A stretch of 64,000 nucleotides of DNA, from positions 1 through 64,000 of the forward strand of contig JACTMP010000045.1 of the NCBI GenBank assembly GCA_014584575.1, read 5' to 3'. The position numbers and the translations under genes were made by a program. Below, piece by piece: positions 41,795 to 49,148 of this stretch (its first letter is position 1; the number at the start of each line of letters is the position of its first letter). This DNA is from Chloroflexota bacterium (GTDB taxonomy: Bacteria; Chloroflexota; Anaerolineae; Promineifilales; Promineifilaceae). The notes below the pieces were generated by a model. It worked only from the letters and a program-made list of their open reading frames with translations. It made no database searches and was not told the DNA's origin.

Positions 41795-41849
41795 GTTTGT
41801 AGTAGGCGATTTATCGCCGTTCCGGGGCGATAAATCGCCTACTACGAAC
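41795..41849. repeat. Hairpin repeat family C, upstream of ilvB
   Basis: 24-bp arms with one mismatch (GTAGTAGGCGATTTATCGCC and complement), 7-base loop, in the leader between the attenuator and the ilvB start. Practically the same element as 39994-40048. Confidence 0.9.
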
Positions 41850-41850
41850 G

Positions 41851-41882
41851 AAAATAAAAAAGCCGCCCTGTTGGGGGCGGCT
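41851..41882 (-). terminator. Attenuator terminator upstream of ilvB
   Basis: On the minus strand: AGCCGCCC, loop CCAACA, GGGCGGCT, then TTTTTATTTT, a textbook intrinsic terminator 35 bases after the leader peptide stop and about 80 bases before ilvB. The loop and its edges (CCCAACAG, 41868-41875) are complementary to CTGTTGGG within the leader-peptide gene (41927-41934), a possible antiterminator pairing. Confidence 0.85.
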
Positions 41883-41916
41883 TTGTGGTTGCTTTGTGAC
41901 CTGTCTTTTGTTTGCC

Positions 41917-42000
41917 TTAACCTCTACCCAACAGTAATTGCTCCTTATTGCGAATAATAAGGACAATAATAAGGACGAGGCTAAGTACAAATACGCTCAT
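41917..42000 (-). CDS. Branched-chain amino acid leader peptide of the ilvB operon
   Basis: 27 residues. Residues 3-16 read VFVLSLVLIIVLII, so 12 of 14 are Val, Leu or Ile; three more leucines (LLL) follow before GRG and the stop. TGGAGA precedes the ATG at 42000 at normal spacing. Immediately downstream lies an intrinsic terminator, then ilvB. This is the layout of ilv/leu leader peptides: ribosome stalling at Val/Leu/Ile codons when the charged tRNAs are scarce would prevent the terminator. The peptide has no other expected function. Confidence 0.87.
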   Translation of the reverse strand: MSVFVLSLVLIIVLIIRNKEQLLLGRG

Positions 42001-42030
42001 AAATCTCCAGCTACAGGCTGTGTAAGTTCT

Positions 42031-42058
42031 ATCGTAAGTGTATCCAGTGTACCGGCAA
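42031..42058 (-). promoter_or_regulatory. Candidate promoter of the ilv operon
   Basis: On the minus strand TTGCCG (42058-42053) and TACGAT (42036-42031) with 16-bp spacing, about 30 bases before the leader-peptide ATG. Confidence 0.45.
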
Positions 42059-42233
42059 ACGCGCCAGATGCAAATAGACAAAACATACTGGCTTTTCTTG
42101 TGCGAATTGCACAACGGCCGTGTCCCCACTGCCAAAAACCCGCCTCACTCACACACTCACACTACCGGGGGATAGCCCAAACAAACAGGGTATGCTACGA
42201 TACCGAGGTTAACGTGTAGATAGAGCAGTTCAA

Positions 42234-43196
42234 ATGACAGACCACAGTATCCTGAAATCTCATAGATTCCCACAAAGGAGCTTTCAACTCATTAATCGGC
42301 CGTGGAAAATTACCGTCATTTCTCTGGCGTTGGCGTTACTGGTCACGGCCGTGCTCATGTTCTTCACCGGCAATATGGATAGCATTCGTCCCGCTCTGGC
42401 CATTGCCATTGTCTGTAGCGGCGTCCCATCCTACCTTATTGCCCGGCTGGTAGTACATTACCAGCGCATCGCGGAAACACAGAATGCAGAATTGTTGAGC
42501 ATGAATCGGGAACTGGCGATCAACAACGCGGAGTTGGAAGCATATGCCCACACGGTAGCCCACGATCTCAAAGGGCCATTGTTTACTATTCAGGGTTACG
42601 CGGGGGTGTTGCGGCGGCAGCTTAATGGCGCTTCATCGCCGAAAGCGTTGGAGATGGTGGGCCAGATTGAGATGTCCAGCAAAAAAATGGATTCTATCAT
42701 CCGCGAGCTTTTGCTGTTGTCACAGGTGCGCAATCAAGAAGTGGAAACGGCCGTGCTGAACATGCACGAACTCATCACCCATGCCGAAGCGCAACTGGCC
42801 GGCCTCATCCAGCAAAGCGGTGGGCAAATAAGATACCCGGCTGAATGGCCGACGGCCGTTGGTTATGCCCCCTGGATCGAGGAGGTATGGCGCAACTACC
42901 TGAGCAATGGGCTGAAGTATGGCGGCCAGCCGCCGAAACTGGAGTGTGGTGCTGTGTATCAGAATAACCACCAGGTTCGTTTTTGGGTGCGTGACAATGG
43001 CCCCGGCATCCCCCCGGATTATGTCCCCCTGCTGTTCAAAGAGTTTACCCGCCTGGACCAAAGTCGGCATGACAGTCATGGCCTCGGATTGTCTATTGTG
43101 TACCGCATTGTGGAAAAGCTGGGCGGTGAAGTAGGGGTGGAGAGTACACCAGGGCAGGGTAGCCTGTTTTACTTTACGCTGCCTGGCCAATCGTAA
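42234..43196 (+). CDS. Membrane-bound sensor histidine kinase
   Basis: 320 residues. Two membrane segments (about 25-44 and 53-73) with a very short extracellular loop, a coiled linker, then HisKA with the phospho-acceptor AHTVAHDLKGP (His110) and a HATPase domain: N box NYLSNGLKYGG, G1 DNGPGIP, G2 HGLGLSIV. No large sensing domain, so it may sense the membrane or partner protein. No response regulator gene lies beside it. ATG at 42234. Confidence 0.93.
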   Translation: MTDHSILKSHRFPQRSFQLINRPWKITVISLALALLVTAVLMFFTGNMDSIRPALAIAIVCSGVPSYLIARLVVHYQRIAETQNAELLSMNRELAINNAELEAYAHTVAHDLKGPLFTIQGYAGVLRRQLNGASSPKALEMVGQIEMSSKKMDSIIRELLLLSQVRNQEVETAVLNMHELITHAEAQLAGLIQQSGGQIRYPAEWPTAVGYAPWIEEVWRNYLSNGLKYGGQPPKLECGAVYQNNHQVRFWVRDNGPGIPPDYVPLLFKEFTRLDQSRHDSHGLGLSIVYRIVEKLGGEVGVESTPGQGSLFYFTLPGQS

Positions 43197-43254
43197 GCTG
43201 GTGGGTGGTGATGAGGGGCTGAAACCGGCCACCGTGATTGATTTGGAGAGAAAT

Positions 43255-43452
43255 ATGTGTCGAAACATCAAACGATTGCGCCAACCGGAGCGCCAGGCTA
43301 CCGATGAGGAATGTCAGGCGGCCGCGCTGCAATTTGTGCGCAAAGTGACCGGTTACCAGAAACCATCAAAGGTGAATGAAGCGGCATTTCACACGGCCGT
43401 TGCGGACATTGCCGCCATTACTAAAAATTTATTGGATGCTGTTCAGAAATAG
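43255..43452 (+). CDS. DUF2277 small protein
   Basis: 65 residues starting MCRNIKRLRQPERQATDEECQ (in part), the hallmark opening of DUF2277, with FVRKVTGYQKPS in the middle. Function unknown in the family. The ATG at 43255 follows GGAGAGAAAT; upstream in-frame starts read through non-family residues. Confidence 0.92.
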   Translation: MCRNIKRLRQPERQATDEECQAAALQFVRKVTGYQKPSKVNEAAFHTAVADIAAITKNLLDAVQK

Positions 43453-43460
43453 GAGACGAG

Positions 43461-43519
43461 AGATTTGGAGATTAGAGATTGGGAGATTAAATCTCTCCAT
43501 CTCCAATCTCCAATCTCTT
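43461..43519. repeat. Family D inverted repeat tract
   Basis: AGATTTGGAGATTAGAGATTGGGAGATT followed by CTCCATCTCCAATCTCCAATCTC (abbreviated to its unit GGAGATT and complement). It lies just before the PPDK-domain gene and was read in frame by an over-long gene model. Confidence 0.8.
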
Positions 43520-43527
43520 CCCAACCC

Positions 43528-45228
43528 ATGCCCACTGCCCCTTTACGCAGCACAACACCCGCCATTGACGTTTACGTTAAACTGGCGCAATATCCGATTC
43601 TCAGCGACCGCATTCGCCTGCGCATGCGCGAAGAACTGTTCCAGCGCGGTGTCATCTCCAAAACTGACTTTGAGCAAGAAGTAAAAGAGCTGGCCATGGA
43701 ATCGCAGCGGCGCGAAGGTTTGCACGATCCGGTGTCGCAGGAAGACGAAAGCGCCTGGCAGCGCCGCCTGGAAATCATCCGTGACTATCACACCGACGCC
43801 CTCTTTGCCAACAATCTGGGCAGCTCGTTATTGGACCAACTGGTGGAAGAGATGCGCAATCAGCAGGTCGCCACCAGCAAACTGGAGTTAACCTTTAACC
43901 CGGAAGTGGCGCCCTGGGCGCTGCTTTTCCAACAGGGCGAAAACTATGATGCTCTGCCACCGCCAGAGCAAGAGAAGATTAAACACCATCTGGAAGAGAT
44001 AAAGGTGGTGTTGATCAAGCGGTTGATGAGTGATCAACTGCCTTTTATTGCAGTCGCCAAAAATGTCTTCTCCATCCGCGATCTGCGCTGGGTTTACGAA
44101 CGCTTGATCGGGCGGGGCAAAATTGGCGGCAAAGCCAGCGGCATGGTACTGGCCTGGAGAATTTTGCAGCTTAACCGGGCGGAGTTGGGGCCAGATTTAC
44201 GGCCGTATGTGCATGTGCCGGAAACATTTTTTGTCGGCTCTGAACTCATCTATGAGTTCTTGTATCTCAACCGGATGGAGCGGTTTGTCAACCAGAAGTA
44301 TTTGCCTGACGCCGAACGGCAGGCGCAATACCCGGAAATTGTGGCTGCCTGTATGGCCGGTGAATTGCCAGATTTTCTGGTAGACAATCTCCAGGAAGTG
44401 CTCAAGCAGTTTCACGGCCGTCCCTTTATCGTGCGCTCCTCATCGTTGCTGGAAGATCATCTGGATTATGCTTTTGCCGGGAAGTATGCCACCGTTTTTT
44501 GCCCCAACCAGGGCACAGCGGCGCAAAATCTAGCAGATTTGGGCAATGCTATTCGCCGCATTTATGCCAGCACCTTTAACCCCAATGCCATGCGCGAACG
44601 CGAGAAATTTGGGCTGATTGATTATGATGAGCGGATGGCGATTATGGTGCAGCCGCTCATTGGGGAGCGGCACGGCCGTTACTTTTTCCCCACCATTGTC
44701 GGCGCCGGTTGGAGCGAGAACCCTTTCCACGCCGAAGCCGGCGCCCGCAAAGAGGATGGCTGCTTGCGGTTGGTGTGGGGGTTTGCCGACCGGTTGAGCA
44801 GTGAAGCCGCCGGGCAGGAGTCGTGTATCATCGCCTTGAACCAGACACGCCAGCAGCCAGATGCACCGGAAAGCCAACTGATGCAGGCTAACCAGCAAAC
44901 CATCAAGGTTGTGAACCTGGAGACGAACCAGTTTGAGATGATTCCCATTACGGCCGTAATAGAGCATATGGATGGGGCGCAAGGTTTGATGGGCACGGCC
45001 GTGACCGCCCCAGGCAATCCCACCCCGGCCATCACCTTCAACCCCCTATATCAAGATGCCCGGTTCATCAAACTGATGCGCCACGCCCTCAACCGGCTGC
45101 AAATCATCTATGACAAACCGGTAGAACTGGAATTTACCCTCTCGTTTGAAAACACCCCCACCGGCCCCCGTTATCAGCTTTACATTTTGCAATGCCACAC
45201 CGGGCAGTCGGTAATCGGTAATCGGTAA
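43528..45228 (+). CDS. Stand-alone PPDK/PEP-synthase N-terminal (ATP-grasp) domain protein
   Basis: 566 residues. After an unfamiliar helical N-terminal region (about 1-190) comes the pyruvate-phosphate-dikinase N-terminal nucleotide-binding fold: GRGKIGGKASGMVLAWRIL (about 210), FIVRSSSLLEDHLDYAFAGKYATVF (in part), IRRIYASTFNPNAMREREKFGL, MAIMVQPLIG. The swivelling His domain and PEP/pyruvate barrel are absent, so it cannot be a complete PPDK. A phosphotransfer or kinase role on an unknown substrate is possible. ATG at 43528 is chosen over 43465, which reads repeat DNA. The last residues (SVIGNR) are repeat-derived. Confidence 0.88.
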   Translation: MPTAPLRSTTPAIDVYVKLAQYPILSDRIRLRMREELFQRGVISKTDFEQEVKELAMESQRREGLHDPVSQEDESAWQRRLEIIRDYHTDALFANNLGSSLLDQLVEEMRNQQVATSKLELTFNPEVAPWALLFQQGENYDALPPPEQEKIKHHLEEIKVVLIKRLMSDQLPFIAVAKNVFSIRDLRWVYERLIGRGKIGGKASGMVLAWRILQLNRAELGPDLRPYVHVPETFFVGSELIYEFLYLNRMERFVNQKYLPDAERQAQYPEIVAACMAGELPDFLVDNLQEVLKQFHGRPFIVRSSSLLEDHLDYAFAGKYATVFCPNQGTAAQNLADLGNAIRRIYASTFNPNAMREREKFGLIDYDERMAIMVQPLIGERHGRYFFPTIVGAGWSENPFHAEAGARKEDGCLRLVWGFADRLSSEAAGQESCIIALNQTRQQPDAPESQLMQANQQTIKVVNLETNQFEMIPITAVIEHMDGAQGLMGTAVTAPGNPTPAITFNPLYQDARFIKLMRHALNRLQIIYDKPVELEFTLSFENTPTGPRYQLYILQCHTGQSVIGNR

Positions 45229-45286
45229 TCGGTGGTTGCAGTATAACAACCACCGATTAACCGATACCAGTTTACCAATTACCGAA
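45208..45286. repeat. GGTAATC repeat tract
   Basis: Three GGTAATC units, a spacer, and complementary ACCGATTAACCGAT.../ATTACCGA. The left end contains the stop codon of the PPDK-domain gene. Confidence 0.8.
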
Positions 45287-47128
45287 TCATGGCTTGACGA
45301 TAACTGGCAAATAGAGACGCGGTGGCTCAATATAAACCAGATGAGATGTCACCATATCTGGCTGATCATCTCCATTGACATCCAATTCCAGAATGATGTC
45401 TGTTGGCCCTAGCAGAATAAACTCTGTATAGCGCACGCTCACCGGAATATCTGTTATTCCTTGCGTATTGCTAATGGTACCGGTGATGACAGTGCCCGGT
45501 GGATACCCATTGAGGCTGACGGCTGAGGTGTCTGTGATACCCCGTGTCATGGCCCAAACTTTGTAAGTTGCGTCGCCGCCACCGGCCGGCAGATGCAGCC
45601 CGCCGCCAGGCCCATTATTTTGCACCGTAAAGCTGATGTTTTGGGTGAATCCAAATGGAATACCACCAGCCAGCCCGGAATTCACATTCGGGAATGTCCA
45701 CCATTGCGGCGAATAGGACCACAGCGCGGCATGGCAGGTAAAGGATGTGTTCGTGGTCTGGTTAGTAACCGTGGCGTAAAACATGGCGTTTTGGCCTGGC
45801 CCGGTAAAGATGCCAGGATACGCAACCTCAATCTGCACCACACCATACTGGTATGGATTCAGCGTAATGGGCAGTGGTGTAGTCACGGTAAACGTGGACG
45901 GGCCAACGAGTTGCACGGTGTACGCCTTTTGTGGATCCATGGAAGCGTTGAAAATGTATATCTCCGTCTGCAATGACTCCGTGTCCAGGAAATGGTTGTC
46001 CCAGGGAATCATGCAGAAGTCGTTTTTGCCACCCTGCCAGTTGCCAAAGTCCACATTCTGAACGACCTGTCCTTGCGCCAACTGAATCATGTGTGAACCA
46101 GAAGCAGGATACGTCTGTACCCATTGAAGCATAAACTGACCATTCCAGACCGGTGGCAGTTGTCCTTCCGTAACAGTGTAATTATCAGGCGGCAAGCCCA
46201 CGAACCCGTAATTGCCTTGTGGATCGGTGATGGTTGACCAGAACCCATTGTTACTTTGCAGGTAAATGGGCCAGTTCGGCAGGCCGGGTTCACCAGAGTC
46301 TTTCACGCCATCGCCATCCGTATCATGGAACTTCTGCCCGTGAATCTCGCCAGGCTGCACATAGTTGCCAAAGTTTAGATGTTCAATGGCTTGCGAAGGC
46401 ACGTAAGAAACCACCCAATTCCCCGCCGGAGGGTATGTTTGTGACCAGCCCGGCTGTAACTGTTCGGTGATGGTGTAAGTGCCGGTGGGAATACCCATAA
46501 ACCAGTAATTGCCGTTGGCATCGGTGGTGGTTGTAAGCGTGGTGGTCACCCCTTCTAGCTCGATCACCCAACCGGGCAGACCTGGTTCACCAGAATCCCA
46601 TTGACTATTGTTGTCTGCATCGTAAAACTTGGCGCCATGGATACCGGCATCAGCAGCCCTTTCCTGATTCCCAAAATTGATTTCATTATAATTCGGATAT
46701 TCCGGATCAGTTGGGTCAATGACAATGTCATGGTGGCCGGCCCCGGTAGCAGGATCAGGGAAGGTTTGTTGCCAGCCGGGTCGCAGCATCTCCATGACGG
46801 TATATTGGCCATCGGCCAAACCATCAAAACAATAGAATCCATCAATGTTGGTGAAGGTTATTGAGATGCCCCCGCCGGCTAATAGGTGAATCTCCCAATC
46901 AGCTATACCCGGTTCGCCCGGCTGCTCCCAGGTGCCATTGCCATTCAAGTCATTGAATTTGAAGCCACAAATGGATGCGCCGCCTTGGGCGACAATGACC
47001 TGGGGTCGGGTCACGGCCGTCAATGCCAGCATCATCACCCCCAAAACAGCACCAATCAAACCAGCCAAAATCAAGTAACGGGGCCAGTTGGCAGCCGGCC
47101 GCTTCTTAATGGTTAACTGTCCGTTCAT
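45287..47128 (-). CDS. Secreted SdrD B-like repeat protein
   Basis: 613 residues. A basic N-terminus with one membrane segment (about 17-42, ILAGLIGAVLGVMMLALTAV) acts as signal or anchor. Three SdrD_B/Cna-B-like domains follow (about 50-155, 160-255, 260-365), each with a D.N.NG.W..GEPG calcium-type start, an ITDxxGNYxFxGxPxG strand pair and a Y.VTE...W.QTYP end. A C-terminal beta-rich region (about 375-605) ends in RLYLPVIVKP, a tail common in Chloroflexota secreted proteins in my recollection. Probably a surface or extracellular adhesive protein. GAGGAGAG precedes the ATG. Confidence 0.88.
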   Translation of the reverse strand: MNGQLTIKKRPAANWPRYLILAGLIGAVLGVMMLALTAVTRPQVIVAQGGASICGFKFNDLNGNGTWEQPGEPGIADWEIHLLAGGGISITFTNIDGFYCFDGLADGQYTVMEMLRPGWQQTFPDPATGAGHHDIVIDPTDPEYPNYNEINFGNQERAADAGIHGAKFYDADNNSQWDSGEPGLPGWVIELEGVTTTLTTTTDANGNYWFMGIPTGTYTITEQLQPGWSQTYPPAGNWVVSYVPSQAIEHLNFGNYVQPGEIHGQKFHDTDGDGVKDSGEPGLPNWPIYLQSNNGFWSTITDPQGNYGFVGLPPDNYTVTEGQLPPVWNGQFMLQWVQTYPASGSHMIQLAQGQVVQNVDFGNWQGGKNDFCMIPWDNHFLDTESLQTEIYIFNASMDPQKAYTVQLVGPSTFTVTTPLPITLNPYQYGVVQIEVAYPGIFTGPGQNAMFYATVTNQTTNTSFTCHAALWSYSPQWWTFPNVNSGLAGGIPFGFTQNISFTVQNNGPGGGLHLPAGGGDATYKVWAMTRGITDTSAVSLNGYPPGTVITGTISNTQGITDIPVSVRYTEFILLGPTDIILELDVNGDDQPDMVTSHLVYIEPPRLYLPVIVKP

Positions 47129-47610
47129 ATTTCATCTCTCCTCGTATTGGGAGCAGCACACGACCGTTATGCAGAGTGGTAACAACTGGCTCTCAATCCC
47201 TCAATTGCCAGATAGTGTCACGGCGTGCCCTACACAGTCTGTGCGTGCATATCTCCCTGGTTAGGTAACAATCAGGTAGCTAAGTGAACAAACGAACCAT
47301 CCTGACCTTGCTTCAAAACCGATACCATCACCTCCTGAAGCCGGTGCAGTCACCTGAAAAAATTGGGCTGGCGTCCCAACCTTCGGCCCGGCGACTGTTT
47401 ACGGTGTAGAGAATTTCGTTACGCAAGGAGAGAGCGAGTCAACGGATTGTAACAAACGGCCGTAACCGTGCAAACCATGATTGTGACTGGCCAGCAATTC
47501 TCAGTTTGATTTGCGGCGGCAGATAAATCTGCACCAACAGAAGGCAAAGCCGACCTTCGTCGGCTGGAAATAGTCGGCGAAGGCTGACTTTGCTTTCTGT
47601 TGCCGCGATT
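47129..47610. other. 480-bp intergenic region with structured segments
   Basis: On the minus strand, upstream of the SdrD-like gene, 47325-47408 can fold into hairpins TTGGG-ACGCCAG-CCCAA (47363-47379) and GGTG-ACTG-CACC (47343-47354) and contains GGGACGCCAGCCC. At 47535-47602 a 25-bp imperfect inverted repeat (CAACAGAA.GCAAAG...) lies just past the zwf stop and may terminate it. No coding gene is supported. Confidence 0.5.
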
Positions 47611-49074
47611 TTAATCGCCGGGTTTTTCATGTTCCATGCAACCCAGCACCCAGGCACGGCCGTCACGCTGTAATAACTGTTCTGCTTCGGCCGGCCCCCA
47701 ACTTCCCGGCGTATATGCCACCATCGGCGGCGACTCGGCGTTTTGCTCCCACCCCTGAATCACCGGATCCATCAGCCGCCAGGCTGCCTCAATGCTGTCG
47801 CTGCGCGTATAAAGCGAGGCGTCACCGCGCAGTGCATCCAACAGCAGCCGTTCATACGCATCGGGCAGGGAATTGCCCTTAAAAGCCGACCGGTAATGAA
47901 ATTCCATATCCACCGAATTCGTCCGGGTCAAATCCGGCGCTTTGGCCTCAAAACGCAGGTGAATACCCTCATCTGGCTGGATGCAAATAGAGAGGACATT
48001 GGAAGAAAAATCAGTATCGGCAATAGCGTCAAACATCAAATGCGGCGGCTTTTGGAAGACGATGACCAGTTCGCTGTTTTTGCGCGCCAACGCCTTGCCA
48101 GAGCGCAGATAAAAAGGCACCCCCTGCCAGCGCCAGTTATCCACGTATAACTTGAGCGCGGCATAGGTGGGCGTCGGCGAGCCGCTGGCTACGCCTTCGG
48201 CTTGCAGATAACCCTGATATTGGGCGCGCACGGTGTCAGAGAGGGGCAACGGCCGTATCGCCTGCAATAACTTGGCCTTCTCATTGCGCACCGCGTCGGC
48301 GGCAAAAGAGGTGGGCGGCTCCATGGCGATCAGCGACATCAATTGCAGCAGGTGGTTTTGGAACATATCGCGCACCACACCGGCCTGGTCATAATATCCG
48401 GCACGCCGCCCTACATCCACACTTTCCGTCACCGTGATCTGCACATTGTCCACATAATTCCGGTTCCACACCGGCTCAAAAATGGTGTTGGCAAAACGAA
48501 AATAGAGGATGTTCTGCGCGGTTTCTTTACCCAGGTAATGGTCAATGCGATACACCTGCCGCTCGGCAAAAACCTGGTGGATGGCCTGATTCAGCTCATG
48601 CGCTGATTGGAGATCATGACCAAACGGCTTTTCCACCACCAGCCGCCGCCAGCCATCAGCCTCGTTTGCCATGTCGGCGGCGCCCAGGTTTTGCACAATG
48701 GGGATGAAAAATTCCGGCGCTGTAGCCAGGTAATACAGCCGGTTGGCCGGGCCGTTTTCCAATTCGGTCAGGCAGCCCGGCAGTTCCGCGTAGTCGGCGG
48801 ATGTATCCAGATTGCCCCGGAAATAGGTGATGTGGGGCGCAAATTCAGCCCATTTCTCTTCCGTAAATGCGTCGGGATCAAATTCCATCATCCCCTCCCG
48901 CAGCAGTTCACGGAATTCGTCATCGTCCCACGGCCGTCGTGCAAAACCAACAATGTGAAATTCCTTTGGCAGCCGTCCTTTACGGTACGAATTGAACAGC
49001 GCCGGAATCAATTTGCGCCGTGTTAAATCCCCCGATGCACCAAAAATGAGAATGGTGGTTGAATTGGTGGTCAT
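47611..49074 (-). CDS. zwf: Glucose-6-phosphate 1-dehydrogenase
   Basis: 487 residues, standard length. NADP-binding FGASGDLTRRKLIPALF near the N-terminus, substrate and catalytic motif RIDHYLGKETAQNILYFRFAN (in part) near residue 175, and GVPFYLRSGKAL. Opens the oxidative pentose phosphate pathway. AAGG precedes the ATG at 49074. It lies directly after a PGI-domain gene on the same strand, so both act on glucose 6-phosphate and may be co-transcribed. Confidence 0.97.
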   Translation of the reverse strand: MTTNSTTILIFGASGDLTRRKLIPALFNSYRKGRLPKEFHIVGFARRPWDDDEFRELLREGMMEFDPDAFTEEKWAEFAPHITYFRGNLDTSADYAELPGCLTELENGPANRLYYLATAPEFFIPIVQNLGAADMANEADGWRRLVVEKPFGHDLQSAHELNQAIHQVFAERQVYRIDHYLGKETAQNILYFRFANTIFEPVWNRNYVDNVQITVTESVDVGRRAGYYDQAGVVRDMFQNHLLQLMSLIAMEPPTSFAADAVRNEKAKLLQAIRPLPLSDTVRAQYQGYLQAEGVASGSPTPTYAALKLYVDNWRWQGVPFYLRSGKALARKNSELVIVFQKPPHLMFDAIADTDFSSNVLSICIQPDEGIHLRFEAKAPDLTRTNSVDMEFHYRSAFKGNSLPDAYERLLLDALRGDASLYTRSDSIEAAWRLMDPVIQGWEQNAESPPMVAYTPGSWGPAEAEQLLQRDGRAWVLGCMEHEKPGD

Positions 49075-49089
49075 AGTTGCCTTAAGAAG

Positions 49090-49145
49090 TTGGTGATTGG
49101 AGATTAGAGATGAGGAGATTGGGAGATTGTCATCACCTGCTCACC
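49090..49145. repeat. Family D-type repeat tract between pgi-like and zwf genes
   Basis: GATTGGAGATTAGAG, GAGGAGATTGGGAGATTG and CACCTGCTCACCTGCTCACC short direct repeats; weaker inverted symmetry than other tracts. Confidence 0.6.
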
Positions 49146-49148
49146 TGC

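Noticed and set aside
43465-43527. Longer N-terminus of the PPDK-domain protein
   Set aside because: The extra 21 residues are a direct translation of the GGAGATT repeat.
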